Shown here: positions 16,655-24,930 of the stretch, piece after piece | Layout: each line of letters begins with the position of its first letter | How positions within the stretch are numbered: position 1 is the stretch's first letter | DNA from: Thalassobacillus devorans | Lineage (GTDB): Bacteria; Bacillota; Bacilli; Bacillales; Halobacillaceae | Reading direction: 5' to 3' | Assembly: GCF_900176565.1 (NCBI RefSeq) | Contig: NZ_FXEH01000003.1 | Span: forward strand, 176,332 to 240,331 | DNA: 64,000 nt | The notes under the pieces: generated by a model | Seen by the model: the letters and a program-made list of their open reading frames with translations, nothing else | Databases searched by the model: none | Told to the model about the DNA's origin: nothing | Translations under genes and position numbers: made by a program

Positions 16655-17266
16655 ATGTTAGCAACTGGACACCAAGTCTTAGGCTTCACTTTCGGAGTGA
16701 TTGCTATTACTATTTTACAGCAGTTCGGTATCGCTCCAATCCATACGATGGATGTCGTGCTGTTTTTTGTATTTGTCCTCTTCGGGGCACTGCTGCCTGA
16801 TATCGACACACCAACATCCCGGCTCGGCAGTAAATTCTGGCGGCTGTTGATGCTGCTTTTCCTTGTGACGTTATTGGTCTATTTATTTTTTCCTCAAACG
16901 CTGAATACCTACCGGGAAGATTTGAAAATATTCGTCATGATGATGATCCCGGTATTAGTTATGCTGCGTGGGCATCGGAAAATGACCCACTCACTTTTGT
17001 TTTTGTATGTGTTGTGGGTTTATTGCCAGGTGATTGTTGAATGGATGCATGTCCCATGGTTTTATTTATATGGCTTGCTTGCGGGAGTTTTGTCACATCT
17101 GCTTGGCGATTATGTCACGAAAAAAGGGATCCCTCTTTTTTATCCTTTATCGCGCAGGTACTTCCGGTTCATTTTCACATTTCGTACTGGATCCGTAACA
17201 GAAAAGACACTGGTTACCGCGTTGGTCATTTATAATGTATGGGTTTTGATCATGAGCGCCACCTGA
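16655..17266 (+). CDS. membrane-bound metal-dependent hydrolase (YdjM/DUF457 type)
   Basis: A 203-residue integral membrane protein of the LexA-regulated YdjM/YbcI family (PF04307, DUF457). Metal-binding residues lie between spans: GHQVLGF at residues 4-10, GALLPDIDTPTSRLG at about residues 42-56, RGHRKMTHSLLFL near residue 110, and LSHLLGDYVTKKGIPLFYPL near residue 150. The histidine/aspartate pattern is complete. It has about four membrane spans. The substrate is unknown. GAGGTTAGACATC precedes the ATG. The 179 bases after it show no gene and no clear motif. Confidence 0.82.
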   Translation: MLATGHQVLGFTFGVIAITILQQFGIAPIHTMDVVLFFVFVLFGALLPDIDTPTSRLGSKFWRLLMLLFLVTLLVYLFFPQTLNTYREDLKIFVMMMIPVLVMLRGHRKMTHSLLFLYVLWVYCQVIVEWMHVPWFYLYGLLAGVLSHLLGDYVTKKGIPLFYPLSRRYFRFIFTFRTGSVTEKTLVTALVIYNVWVLIMSAT

Positions 17267-17460
17267 AATAAAATCAGCAGGAGCCTATTGACTTTACTGA
17301 CGGAATTAAGCGGGAGCGGAAAAGGTACGCCCGATTGCCAGGGAAAAGTTACGCGAAGTTAATCAAAGGATAGGTTTGATTTAAATTTTCCTTCCATTCT
17401 TGTGGTAAAAGTAAAGCCAATGGTAAAACTAAGCACAACACAAACATGGAAGGAAGCATG

Positions 17461-18150
17461 ATGATGAAATATGATCATTTAAGAAAACAATTGGAAGAGC
17501 GCAAACGGGAAATTGAACAGGAACTGGAGCAGAATGATCATTTCGGTTTCAATCGCGGATTTGCCAGCGATACATCTTCAGGCGAGCTTTCCCAATATGA
17601 TAATCATCCGGCAGATTCTGGGACTGAGCTTTATGAAAGGGAAAAAGATATTGCACTGAGTGCGCATATGAAAGAAGAACTCTCCGATATTGAGTACTCC
17701 TTAAAGCAGATGAAAGAAGGTACGTATGGGACATGTGAAGTGACGGGGAAAGAAATCCCGATGGAGCGGCTGGAGGCACTTCCGACAGCACGTACGGTTG
17801 TGGAAGCTTCACCAAACCAAAGCGCGTCAGACGATCGTCCAGCGGAAGAAGATGTCCTGGAGACCACGGAGGAAGAATATTATACAGGGAGTGAGGAGAC
17901 GGAATACAACGAGCAGAATGCTTATGAGCAGGTAGCTTCGTTTAATGAAACGAGTATGACCTATGAAGACTCTTCATTAATGGACAATAAAGATGGATCA
18001 GGTTACGTCGAGACTTATGAGAACTTTGCCTCCACAGGAATAGAGGGATATACGGGGGACGAAAAAGTGGATTTCCAACGTAATGTCCAATATGATCAAT
18101 ATATGCACGAACAGGAAAATATTGAGGACGAGGAAAATTCAGGAAAATGA
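17461..18150 (+). CDS. yteA: YteA-family DksA/TraR-like protein with degenerate zinc finger
   Basis: A protein of about 229 residues. The N-terminal half is a helical DksA/TraR-type hairpin (RKQLEERKREIEQELEQ, then GELSQYDNHPADSGTELYER, diagnostic of the YteA family). The C4 zinc finger remnant GTYGTCEVTGKEIPMERLEA keeps one cysteine and lacks the others, as in B. subtilis YteA. The acidic tail contains YENFASTGIEGY, also family-like. YteA is a sporulation/stress-associated protein of unknown mechanism. Several in-frame ATG codons lie at 17446-17464; GGAAGGAAGC fits the cluster at 17458-17464. A terminator follows after about 50 bases. Confidence 0.82.
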   Translation: MMKYDHLRKQLEERKREIEQELEQNDHFGFNRGFASDTSSGELSQYDNHPADSGTELYEREKDIALSAHMKEELSDIEYSLKQMKEGTYGTCEVTGKEIPMERLEALPTARTVVEASPNQSASDDRPAEEDVLETTEEEYYTGSEETEYNEQNAYEQVASFNETSMTYEDSSLMDNKDGSGYVETYENFASTGIEGYTGDEKVDFQRNVQYDQYMHEQENIEDEENSGK

Positions 18151-18203
18151 TTTTTGCTAGTAACTTTTACTTTTTTGACAAGAAAGTTACGTACACTAAA
18201 AGC

Positions 18204-18237
18204 AAGAAAGAAGCACTTGTGGCTTCTTTCTTTATTT
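18204..18237 (+). terminator. intrinsic terminator of yteA
   Basis: AAGAAAGAAGC and GCTTCTTTCTT form an 11-bp stem with a short loop, then TATTTT. It lies within the upstream extension of the next open frame, which argues against that extension being translated. Confidence 0.8.
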
Positions 18238-18318
18238 TGCCTTAATCTTTTGGCTGGTTTTTCTAATTTTAGTATGAGGAATAGAAGAGAAAAAGAATCA
18301 ATGAATGGAGGAATCAGC

Positions 18319-18885
18319 TTGTTTGAGAAATGTCAGGAAGTAATGAAATGGATGGCAGCGTTCGAAGGGAAGTGGTTTATTGCTGGAGGATGGGCGATTG
18401 ATTTACATATCGGAGAAGAAACACGGCAGCACGAGGATATCGAAGTAGCTGTTTTTCGTGACGATCAATCCCTGCTGCAAGAAGCAATGGCCGGATGGGA
18501 AGTGCAAATTGTTGAGAATGAGCAAATGAGAGAGTGGAACCAAATGGAGCGGCTGGAGCTTCCTATCCATGAGATACATGCAAAAAGAGATGTCCAAGAG
18601 TTGGAAATATTATTGAATGAAAGAAATGGTGACCAGTGGACCTATCGTCGGGACCCTGACATCACTTTCCCAATTTCTCATATGCATCTGCATTCCGAGC
18701 AGGGACTTCCTTATTTGAATCCGGAAATCGTGCTGCTATATAAGGCGAAGCACACGAAGGAGAAGGATGAGCAAGATTTTGAAGCTGTGTTCCCTAGGTT
18801 GAATGAGAGACAAAAAGAATGGTTGAAACAGGGACTGATCCAATGCCAGCCGGATCATCATTGGCTGGAAAAGCTGCTTCGTTGA
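18319..18885 (+). CDS. nucleotidyltransferase of the aminoglycoside/lincosamide type
   Basis: About 188 residues with the nucleotidyltransferase fold. The segment FIAGGWAIDLHIGEETRQHEDIEVAVF holds the GGWA-D motif and the two-acid EDIEV signature (about residues 20-46) common to aminoglycoside 2''-adenylyltransferase and Lnu proteins (PF10706). Such enzymes transfer AMP to a drug or related small molecule. Whether this one confers resistance cannot be told. The frame is open from 18154, but that would cross the yteA terminator. A TTG at 18319 has GGAGG seven bases upstream and is the better start. Confidence 0.7.
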   Translation: MFEKCQEVMKWMAAFEGKWFIAGGWAIDLHIGEETRQHEDIEVAVFRDDQSLLQEAMAGWEVQIVENEQMREWNQMERLELPIHEIHAKRDVQELEILLNERNGDQWTYRRDPDITFPISHMHLHSEQGLPYLNPEIVLLYKAKHTKEKDEQDFEAVFPRLNERQKEWLKQGLIQCQPDHHWLEKLLR

Positions 18886-18972
18886 TGGCTGTTATTTTTG
18901 TCCAGTTTACTTTGAGTGTGTAAAGGATATGGTAAGCTTGTAATCTAACTCAAAGAATCGAGCTGAAAATAT

Positions 18973-20304
18973 ATGAATACAACTACCCATTCCAAAAGAG
19001 CACAGGTGAATCTCCGGGACAGCTTCTGGTTTCTTCCAACAATTTATGGCCTGTTTTCATTAGTGGCTGTCGCGTTAGTTACCTGGGCGGACAATGCGCT
19101 ACTGCCTTTAATTTCTAAAACGATACCGAATATATTTCTTACCAACCAGGATATTGCCAAGTCGCTGTATAGTGCCTTAATAACGGCAATTCTTACGATG
19201 ACCACCATCAGTTTTTCGACGATTATGGTGGTATTGACTACTTACACGACGCAATTTTCTCCACGTACGTTACAAAATTTCATGAAGAGCAGAGTGACCC
19301 AGCATGTGTTAGGTGTCTATTCATTCGGATTTATCTTTACACTGCTCAACTTGATCTTACTGACAGAAGATAAAAAACAGGCATTGGCAAGCCCGTTTTT
19401 TACAGTCGTAGTTTCTATCGTTGTTTTAGCTTTTTTCATTCTGTTTATCCATCACTCTGCCAGGTTTGTGCAAGTAAATAACTTGATAGGGGAGATTAGA
19501 AAAAGTACCTCAACGATTATTGATAAAACTTTCACTAAGAAAAGCCACCTGGATGCCGGTAACTGGGATGAGGCAGAAATGGAACATATGAAAAAAGCTA
19601 AACCCGGATATATGTTCGCGACGAAGTCAGGTTATATTCAGCACATACAAGTGAAAGAACTGGTAAACTGGGCCAAGCGAAATAATCTATTGTTAGACAC
19701 ACATTTTTATATCGGGGATTATGTACAAAAAGGGATGCCGATGTTCACGTACTGGACTCAGGAAGATGATATAGAATGTGATGAACAGGAGTGCCAGGAA
19801 TTTTTGCTGATTGGAAATGAACGGACAGATTTACAGGATATTGAATTTTCGATACAAAAGTTAGTGGAAATAGCAGTTAAAGCAATTTCACCTGGTATCA
19901 ATGATCCTCATACAGCCGTCAATTGTATCAACCGGATAGGATCAATTTTAGCTGAATTAGGAGATAAATATGATGATATCCGCTATTATGCGGATGATGA
20001 TGAGCAGCTAAGGTTGATTATGGAGCCGAACCAATTCCGGGATTATCTCTATGCAAGTTTTTATCAGATAAGGATTTATGGCAAGCATGATATTTCCGTC
20101 ATGAATGCTGTTCTGGATGCATTATATAGAATAGCTGTTGTCAATAAAGAGCCTGTAAAGAGAGATGTTTGGTATTTCAGCAAATATATGAGATCTGCCA
20201 TTGATGAAGAAGGAATGGCGGAACTTGATTATAAATACTATAACAAGTTATTGGAGAAACTGGCGGCAGCCTGCAATCAATATATGGAGTCGGAACGCCC
20301 TTGA
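18973..20304 (+). CDS. DUF2254 membrane protein
   Basis: A 443-residue protein of the DUF2254 family. Four hydrophobic segments fill the first 165 residues, with FWFLPTIYGLFSLVAVAL and the conserved TMTTISFSTIMVVLTTYTTQ followed by FSPRTLQNFMKSRVTQHVLG. The C-terminal 270 residues are cytoplasmic, with GYIQHIQ and the diagnostic AISPGINDPHTAVNCINRI near residue 310. The function is unknown. The ribosome site is weak (GAGCTGAAA). The terminator stem overlaps its last codons. Confidence 0.88.
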   Translation: MNTTTHSKRAQVNLRDSFWFLPTIYGLFSLVAVALVTWADNALLPLISKTIPNIFLTNQDIAKSLYSALITAILTMTTISFSTIMVVLTTYTTQFSPRTLQNFMKSRVTQHVLGVYSFGFIFTLLNLILLTEDKKQALASPFFTVVVSIVVLAFFILFIHHSARFVQVNNLIGEIRKSTSTIIDKTFTKKSHLDAGNWDEAEMEHMKKAKPGYMFATKSGYIQHIQVKELVNWAKRNNLLLDTHFYIGDYVQKGMPMFTYWTQEDDIECDEQECQEFLLIGNERTDLQDIEFSIQKLVEIAVKAISPGINDPHTAVNCINRIGSILAELGDKYDDIRYYADDDEQLRLIMEPNQFRDYLYASFYQIRIYGKHDISVMNAVLDALYRIAVVNKEPVKRDVWYFSKYMRSAIDEEGMAELDYKYYNKLLEKLAAACNQYMESERP

Positions 20305-20322
20305 TCAAGGGCGTTTCTTCAA
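20292..20322 (+). terminator. terminator overlapping the DUF2254 stop codon
   Basis: AACGCCCTTGATCAAGGGCGTT is a 22-base perfect palindrome followed by TCTTC. The stop codon of the preceding gene lies inside it. Confidence 0.7.
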
Positions 20323-20453
20323 TGGGAAGCGTACAGATATTTTCAATTCTATCCGAATATTATCGTAGAAAGAAAAATGTACGCTGCGATTGCAATTTTT
20401 TGGTAGAATAGAAAGCATGATTGTAGTTTTTGGGCAGAGAAGAGGGGAAAGCC

Positions 20454-21278
20454 ATGCAGAACTTTGAATGGAAGAATATCTACCGTGGCATGCTTATGGG
20501 AGCAAGTGATGTGGTTCCTGGGGTAAGCGGCGGAACAATTGCGGTAGTCTTAGGTATATATGATCGTTGGATAGAAGCGATCAATGGAATTTTCAGCAAG
20601 CGATGGAAAGAACATCTCGGTTTCTTGATTCCTTTGCTGCTAGGGGTTGGTACAGCATTCCTTTTGCTAAGTCGAGTAATAGAATGGCTGTTTGAACATT
20701 ACCCGGAGCCAACACAATTTTTCTTCCTGGGATTAATCATTGGGGTATTGCCTTATTTATACCATAAGGCTGACATGAAACATACATTCCAATTAAAACA
20801 CTACCTATTGTTATTAATAGGAGCAGTAATTGTCGCCTCTATGGTTTTTTTCCAGGCAGGGGAAACAGAAGCAATGCAGAATTTAACGATGGAAAACTAC
20901 ATTTTATTGTTTTTCTCAGGCTGGATTGCCAGCAGTGCTATGGTGCTTCCTGGAATCAGCGGTTCTTTCCTGCTATTGATCATCGGCGTTTATACGACTG
21001 TTATTAGTGGAATCTCAGATTTTCGCCTGGATATCATAGCAGTAGTTGGACTGGGGCTTGTGATTGGAGTAGTAGCCATGAGTAAAATAGTTAAGTTTTT
21101 TCTGGAAAACTATACGGCAGGAACGTTTGCCGTCATAATAGGACTGGTAGTGGGATCGGTCGTAGTTATTTTTCCAGGAATACCGGAGAGTGGGGGATTG
21201 ATAGCAGCGAGCATCATAGCATTTATTGGAGGCTTGCTGGCTGCATATCTCTTAGGCCGGATCGAATATACACAATAA
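20454..21278 (+). CDS. popT: undecaprenyl-phosphate translocase, DUF368 family (PopT)
   Basis: A 274-residue protein with about eight membrane spans, assigned to DUF368 by the internally repeated motif GASDVVPGVSGGTIAVVLGI (about residues 13-32) and SSAMVLPGISGSFLLLIIGV (about residues 154-173). DUF368 proteins were recently shown to return undecaprenyl phosphate, the lipid carrier of cell-wall synthesis, to the inner membrane face, working with or in place of DedA-type UptA. Such proteins matter at alkaline pH. The frame begins at TTG 20430, but AGAGGGG fits the ATG at 20454. The YdbP thioredoxin gene follows after 25 bases, so cotranscription is likely. Confidence 0.85.
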   Translation: MQNFEWKNIYRGMLMGASDVVPGVSGGTIAVVLGIYDRWIEAINGIFSKRWKEHLGFLIPLLLGVGTAFLLLSRVIEWLFEHYPEPTQFFFLGLIIGVLPYLYHKADMKHTFQLKHYLLLLIGAVIVASMVFFQAGETEAMQNLTMENYILLFFSGWIASSAMVLPGISGSFLLLIIGVYTTVISGISDFRLDIIAVVGLGLVIGVVAMSKIVKFFLENYTAGTFAVIIGLVVGSVVVIFPGIPESGGLIAASIIAFIGGLLAAYLLGRIEYTQ

Positions 21279-21303
21279 GAAGATTCATAGAGGAGGCGAC
21301 AGC

Positions 21304-21621
21304 ATGGAAACCATTCAAACAACAGAAGTCTTCCATCAAATCATTGATAGCGAGGAACCTGTGATTATTAAATTTGAAGCAGACTGGTGTCCAGATTGTA
21401 AGCGGATGGATATGTTTATCGGAGACATTGTAGAGGAATATAATCAATACCAGTGGTATGTAATCAATCGTGATGAATTACCCGAGATTGGAAACCGCTA
21501 TGAAGTTATGGGAATTCCCAGCATTCTCTTATTCCAGAATGGGGAAAAACAGGCACATTTACATAGTGCTGATGCAAAAACACCTGAAGAAGTACAGGAA
21601 TTTTTGCATGCTAATTTGTAA
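21304..21621 (+). CDS. ydbP: thioredoxin-like protein YdbP
   Basis: A 105-residue thioredoxin-fold protein with the redox pair C29-C32 in ADWCPDCKRMDMFIGDI and the cis-proline in VMGIPSILLF. It closely follows B. subtilis YdbP, including the C-terminal HLHSADAKTPEEV. It should be cytoplasmic and reduce disulfides. Its partner is unknown. AGAGGAGGCGACAGC precedes the ATG. It lies directly behind the DUF368 gene and ends at a terminator. In B. subtilis ydbP lies near cshA; here that neighbourhood is split. Confidence 0.88.
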   Translation: METIQTTEVFHQIIDSEEPVIIKFEADWCPDCKRMDMFIGDIVEEYNQYQWYVINRDELPEIGNRYEVMGIPSILLFQNGEKQAHLHSADAKTPEEVQEFLHANL

Positions 21622-21632
21622 AAGATAATGCA

Positions 21633-21668
21633 AGGGCGGTCTCATTCCAGTGTGTTGAGACGGTCCTT
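21633..21668 (+). terminator. intrinsic terminator of popT-ydbP
   Basis: GGCGGTCTCA and TGAGACGGTCC form the stem, followed by TTTTTCT. Confidence 0.75.
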
Positions 21669-21713
21669 TTTCTACTTTAAATAAAACAGTTATAAAGAGG
21701 AGGGAGATTTCTA

Positions 21714-22787
21714 GTGGCAACCAAAGTTATTTTAGTCGGAGGCGGTCACGCTCATTTGCATCTCATTCGATCACTTGTGGATGAACATGACGATCACGTT
21801 GAAGTTCTCTTGATTTCTCGCTCCTCCCATCAGGTTTATTCACCGATGCTCCCTGGTTTTGCTGAGGGAATTTACTCAAGAGATCAGGTTCAGATTAATT
21901 TAAGAACGCTTTGCGCCAAAGCAGGAGTTCCTTTCATACAGCGGGAGGCTGCCTATATTAATACCAGCCAGCGAAAGCTGGTATGTAAAGATGGAGCTGT
22001 GTATCCCTTTGATATACTCAGTCTGGATATGGGCGTTGATAACAGCTCCTCCTGCACAAGAGAGAAACGAAATGAAAAAGCAGGTATGCTGGACACAATT
22101 GAAAGCTTAAGAGACAGCTATTATCCATTAATTGTTGGGGATGGCCCCATAGAAGTAGAATTAGCGCTGGCAATTCAATCGTATAAACAGCATAACTCTA
22201 AAAAAGGGCACGTACGCTTATTGGGAGAATCGCGTTTACTCCCAGCTGAATCCAACTGGACCTATCAGAAGGTGGTTCGTATTTTGAACAGCCGGGGTGT
22301 GCAAGTATGGGAGAACGAAACAATCCAGGAGATCCAGGAGGATTATATCAGGACCAACAAGAAAAATAAGGTAAGATTCACTGATTTATTTTGGCAGGGC
22401 CACACTGTTCCAAGTAAACTTTTCCAGGCATCTAATCTTCCCATTGATGACAATGGTTTTGCAGAAACAATTGCTACGCTTCAAGTGAAAGAACACCCTT
22501 ACTTATTTGCCGTGGGAGACAGCACGGTAATGGGGAAAGAGGTCAAACGTTCGGAAAGTGAAGCGAATGCTGCCCGGCAAGGGGAGTTATTATGGGAAAA
22601 CATTTGCCATTACCTTCATGGTACAGAGCTCGAGAGCTTTCATCCTCAAAAACGCTCGTATTCTCTTTTGTCGACAGGAAATGGCGAGGGCCTGCTCATT
22701 TATGGGGCCGTTAGTGTTCATAATAAAAAAGCCTGGAAAGTAAGGGACAAGCAAGACCAAAGCTATATGCATCACTTGCTATCTTGA
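21714..22787 (+). CDS. FAD-dependent pyridine nucleotide-disulfide oxidoreductase family protein
   Basis: A 357-residue flavoprotein resembling the NADH-dehydrogenase-like group that in other bacteria is linked to SelD (TIGR03169 type). The FAD-binding motif is VILVGGGHAHLHLIRSL with the family's HAH, followed by SSHQVYSPMLPGF near residue 37. FAVGDST near residue 262 is the late flavin motif. The usual NAD-binding GxGxxG is altered to GDGPIEVELALAI, and no active-site CxxC is seen. No selenophosphate synthetase is fused or adjacent. It begins at GTG after GAGGGAG. Electron donor and acceptor are unknown. Confidence 0.75.
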   Translation: MATKVILVGGGHAHLHLIRSLVDEHDDHVEVLLISRSSHQVYSPMLPGFAEGIYSRDQVQINLRTLCAKAGVPFIQREAAYINTSQRKLVCKDGAVYPFDILSLDMGVDNSSSCTREKRNEKAGMLDTIESLRDSYYPLIVGDGPIEVELALAIQSYKQHNSKKGHVRLLGESRLLPAESNWTYQKVVRILNSRGVQVWENETIQEIQEDYIRTNKKNKVRFTDLFWQGHTVPSKLFQASNLPIDDNGFAETIATLQVKEHPYLFAVGDSTVMGKEVKRSESEANAARQGELLWENICHYLHGTELESFHPQKRSYSLLSTGNGEGLLIYGAVSVHNKKAWKVRDKQDQSYMHHLLS

Positions 22788-22790
22788 TAA

Positions 22791-22834
22791 AATGAGGCTG
22801 GTCCGTATTCAATCGTGAGCAGCCTCATTTTTCA
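22791..22834 (+). terminator. intrinsic terminator
   Basis: AAATGAGGCTG and CAGCCTCATTT arms enclose a 20-base loop, followed by T residues. It sits between two convergent genes. Confidence 0.75.
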
Positions 22835-22874
22835 TTTGAAACTATTTTATATAAGCATAAACCAGCCATCTATG

Positions 22875-23531
22875 TTATTGGAAATATCGATAGGTGACGA
22901 GTACACTGGCTTCAATGTTAAGTTGACCTGGCTGGATAGGCGTCGATTCAGCCTGCAGGGCTGCAGTTTTAAAAAGGGGAGAAGGGCGGCTTGTGCCTGC
23001 ATTTTCAACAACCGATTGAGGAACAGGGTATAACGTAGCCTGAAAAGACTTGGCGATCGTTTGTGCTTTTAGTTTGGCTTGCCGTAATGCTTCTTGCAAT
23101 GCTTGATTATATATCAAGTCTGCATGCTGAAGAGAAAATTCGACTCCGCGGACGATGTTGGCACCGCTCGCTGTAGCCGCATCGATGATCGGCCCGATCA
23201 TTTCCATATCATAGAGCGTAATATTCAATACGTTCGTCACTTTATAACCGCGAAAAACCTGCTGTCCGTCTTTGAAATCATAGACTGGGTTAATCCGGAA
23301 CTCTTCTGTTTGAATTTGTTCCTCTGGAATTCCTGCCTGGGTAATGCTGTTGATAATTTGTTTAGTTATGGTGTTGTTTTCTGATTGTGCTTGTTGCAGA
23401 CTCATATTTTCTGTCTCTACTCCTGTAACAATGACTGCCTGGTCGGGAGCGGCCGTCACCGTCCCAGTACCGGTAACTTTTATGGTCCACGGCTTTTCTT
23501 TTGTATTCCTCAGCATAGAGTGATTATACAT
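22875..23531 (-). CDS. SIMPL-domain protein (DUF541)
   Basis: A 218-residue protein covering one SIMPL domain (PF04402), starting at TIKVTGTGTVTAAPDQAVIV and with VRGVEFSLQHADLIYNQALQ in the second half. In E. coli (YggE) and Brucella (BP26) such proteins are exported or periplasmic and affect oxidative stress; oligomeric rings are known. No signal peptide is visible here. AGGAGGTG precedes the ATG at good spacing. It is transcribed alone and converges with the flavoprotein gene. Confidence 0.85.
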   Translation of the reverse strand: MYNHSMLRNTKEKPWTIKVTGTGTVTAAPDQAVIVTGVETENMSLQQAQSENNTITKQIINSITQAGIPEEQIQTEEFRINPVYDFKDGQQVFRGYKVTNVLNITLYDMEMIGPIIDAATASGANIVRGVEFSLQHADLIYNQALQEALRQAKLKAQTIAKSFQATLYPVPQSVVENAGTSRPSPLFKTAALQAESTPIQPGQLNIEASVLVTYRYFQ

Positions 23532-23698
23532 AAGGAAACACCTCCTATCTAGCCTATGTCTAGACAGGAGCGTTCATGTTTTCATCACGTTTCAAACAAT
23601 CTGGATCCCAAACGTTTCTTTCTCTTTTAAAGAAATAGCAGGAATAAGCCGAAGGCGGGTCAAATATAGGATAGGGGGAATGAAAGGGGGAGAATTTG

Positions 23699-23905
23699 GT
23701 GGGAATTCATTGGTATGATTGGGTGACGCCAAGCAGCCCTGGAGCTGCGCTGTTTTTTGGTCTTATTTTTACACTTGCTGCAGCTGTTATGATGCGGTGG
23801 CATATGAAAAGCTGGAAGTTATTCTTTGTTGCAATAGGGGTAGGTACTTTTATTTCTTTAGTGATGGTAGGCGGTCTGTACTGGATTGTCGGGTTCTATA
23901 GTTAG
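23699..23905 (+). CDS. 68-residue membrane protein of unknown family
   Basis: The product has two hydrophobic segments (PGAALFFGLIFTLAAAVMM and LFFVAIGVGTFISLVMVGGL) joined by a short basic loop (RWHMKSWK). GTG at 23699 has AGGGGGAG about seven bases upstream; TTG at 23696 is the alternative. The DUF2164 gene starts 10 bases after the stop, so the two are probably cotranscribed. No family is recognised and the function is unknown. Confidence 0.55.
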   Translation: MGIHWYDWVTPSSPGAALFFGLIFTLAAAVMMRWHMKSWKLFFVAIGVGTFISLVMVGGLYWIVGFYS

Positions 23906-23915
23906 GAGAGGAATT

Positions 23916-24176
23916 ATGAATATGGTAAAAAAGATTACAAAGGATGAGCGTGAACAAATTGTTACTTCCATTCAGGAATACTTTGAAGTGGAACGAGGGG
24001 AGCAGATTGGCAGCATTGCGGCAGAGCAGCTACTAGACTTTTTCATGAAAGAGCTGGGACCCTTTATATATAATCAAGGGATCCGTGATGCGAAAGGAAT
24101 GGTAGAAGAAAAAGTAATGAACTTAGAAGAAGATATTCTGTCACTCGAACGACCTGTTGGACGGAAACTCTATTGA
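23916..24176 (+). CDS. DUF2164 family protein
   Basis: An 86-residue soluble protein with the DUF2164 pattern: ITKDEREQIVTSIQEYFEVE, then IGSIAAEQLLDFFMKELGPF and IYNQGIRDAKGMVEEK. It is a small alpha-helical protein of unknown role, widespread in bacteria. AGGAGAGG lies before tandem starts at 23916 and 23922; the longer frame from 23886 overlaps the previous gene and lacks a ribosome site. It ends at an exceptionally long hairpin. Confidence 0.82.
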   Translation: MNMVKKITKDEREQIVTSIQEYFEVERGEQIGSIAAEQLLDFFMKELGPFIYNQGIRDAKGMVEEKVMNLEEDILSLERPVGRKLY

Positions 24177-24179
24177 CAA

Positions 24180-24231
24180 AAAGGCCTGCCCCATCAAAGT
24201 CTTTCAAAGACTTTGATGGGGCAGGCCCTTC
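24180..24231. terminator. long bidirectional terminator hairpin
   Basis: Two perfectly complementary 22-base arms (24183-24204 and 24206-24227, beginning GGCCTGCCCCATC) separated by one base lie between convergent genes, with AAAAA before and CTTCG after. Confidence 0.8.
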
Positions 24232-24246
24232 GTTATTAGGTCCTAT

Positions 24247-24918
24247 TCACAGAATAATATCCTCAAGCTTTACCCGAAGGTCGCTTTCTGCTTTTGCTAT
24301 CAGGGAACCATTTTCTAATGACCACGTACAATGCGTCGAGTTTTCATGTTCGGGAGATTCCATGTGGTAGATTTTCTCAAAAAGCCGCCTGGTGTTAGGA
24401 AAGTTTCCCAGCCCCACTTCTATGGAAGTGAAGGAGGTATTGGAAATCAAGTGACTATCATCGGGGCGATTATTCCCCTCCCATTCGATTAAGAAAGGCA
24501 GCGAATGACTTTGAATGTCCGGAAAAAGCATCCGCCATTGTAACAAGGTACCATCCGTCTTCTTTCTGCTTCCTGGGAAGGGCCCTTTGTATGGGATACC
24601 TTCTTTATCCCAGTAATCGAGGAACTGGTCCATGTCGTTCGTGCGTAAAGCAAACTGGATTGGTCCTTTCTGATTGACGGATAACGAGTGAACAAGCTGT
24701 TTGATGAGCGGATTATCCGATTTGCGGGCTGTCTCTTTGTCTTCAATCCCGATCCATTCAAGGTAACTATGATTCTTCAGATGTGCTAAGTAATTATAAG
24801 TACCCCACGTTTCGTGACGGCCGCCCCGGAACCCCCGTATGCCATATTTCTCTTCAAAATGATTTTGTTCTTCCTCTGGCTGGTCAGCTGCAATGACAAG
24901 ATGATCAAAAGCAAGCAT
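24247..24918 (-). CDS. VOC-family glyoxalase-like protein
   Basis: A 223-residue protein of the Glyoxalase_3-like VOC group (PF13468). It starts MLAFDHLVIAADQPEE with the metal-ligand histidine position, continues with GGRHETWGTYNYLAHLKNHS and SYLEWIGIED, and has a second paired beta-alpha-beta module after residue 145. Members bind or isomerise small metabolites through a divalent metal; the substrate is unknown. GGAGG precedes the ATG. It begins 12 bases after the luciferase-like monooxygenase gene, with which it forms an operon. Confidence 0.8.
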   Translation of the reverse strand: MLAFDHLVIAADQPEEEQNHFEEKYGIRGFRGGRHETWGTYNYLAHLKNHSYLEWIGIEDKETARKSDNPLIKQLVHSLSVNQKGPIQFALRTNDMDQFLDYWDKEGIPYKGPFPGSRKKTDGTLLQWRMLFPDIQSHSLPFLIEWEGNNRPDDSHLISNTSFTSIEVGLGNFPNTRRLFEKIYHMESPEHENSTHCTWSLENGSLIAKAESDLRVKLEDIIL

Positions 24919-24930
24919 CGAATACCTCCT

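Noticed and set aside
17267..17445. Possible gene or RNA in the gap before yteA
   Set aside because: No frame with a ribosome site and no convincing helix-terminator arrangement was found.
17721..17800. A functional C4 zinc finger in the YteA-like protein
   Set aside because: Only one of the four cysteines is left, as in B. subtilis YteA, so zinc binding of the DksA type is not supported.
18154..18318. 55-codon N-terminal extension of the nucleotidyltransferase
   Set aside because: It would be translated through the yteA terminator, while a TTG at 18319 has a good ribosome site and the family fold starts after it.
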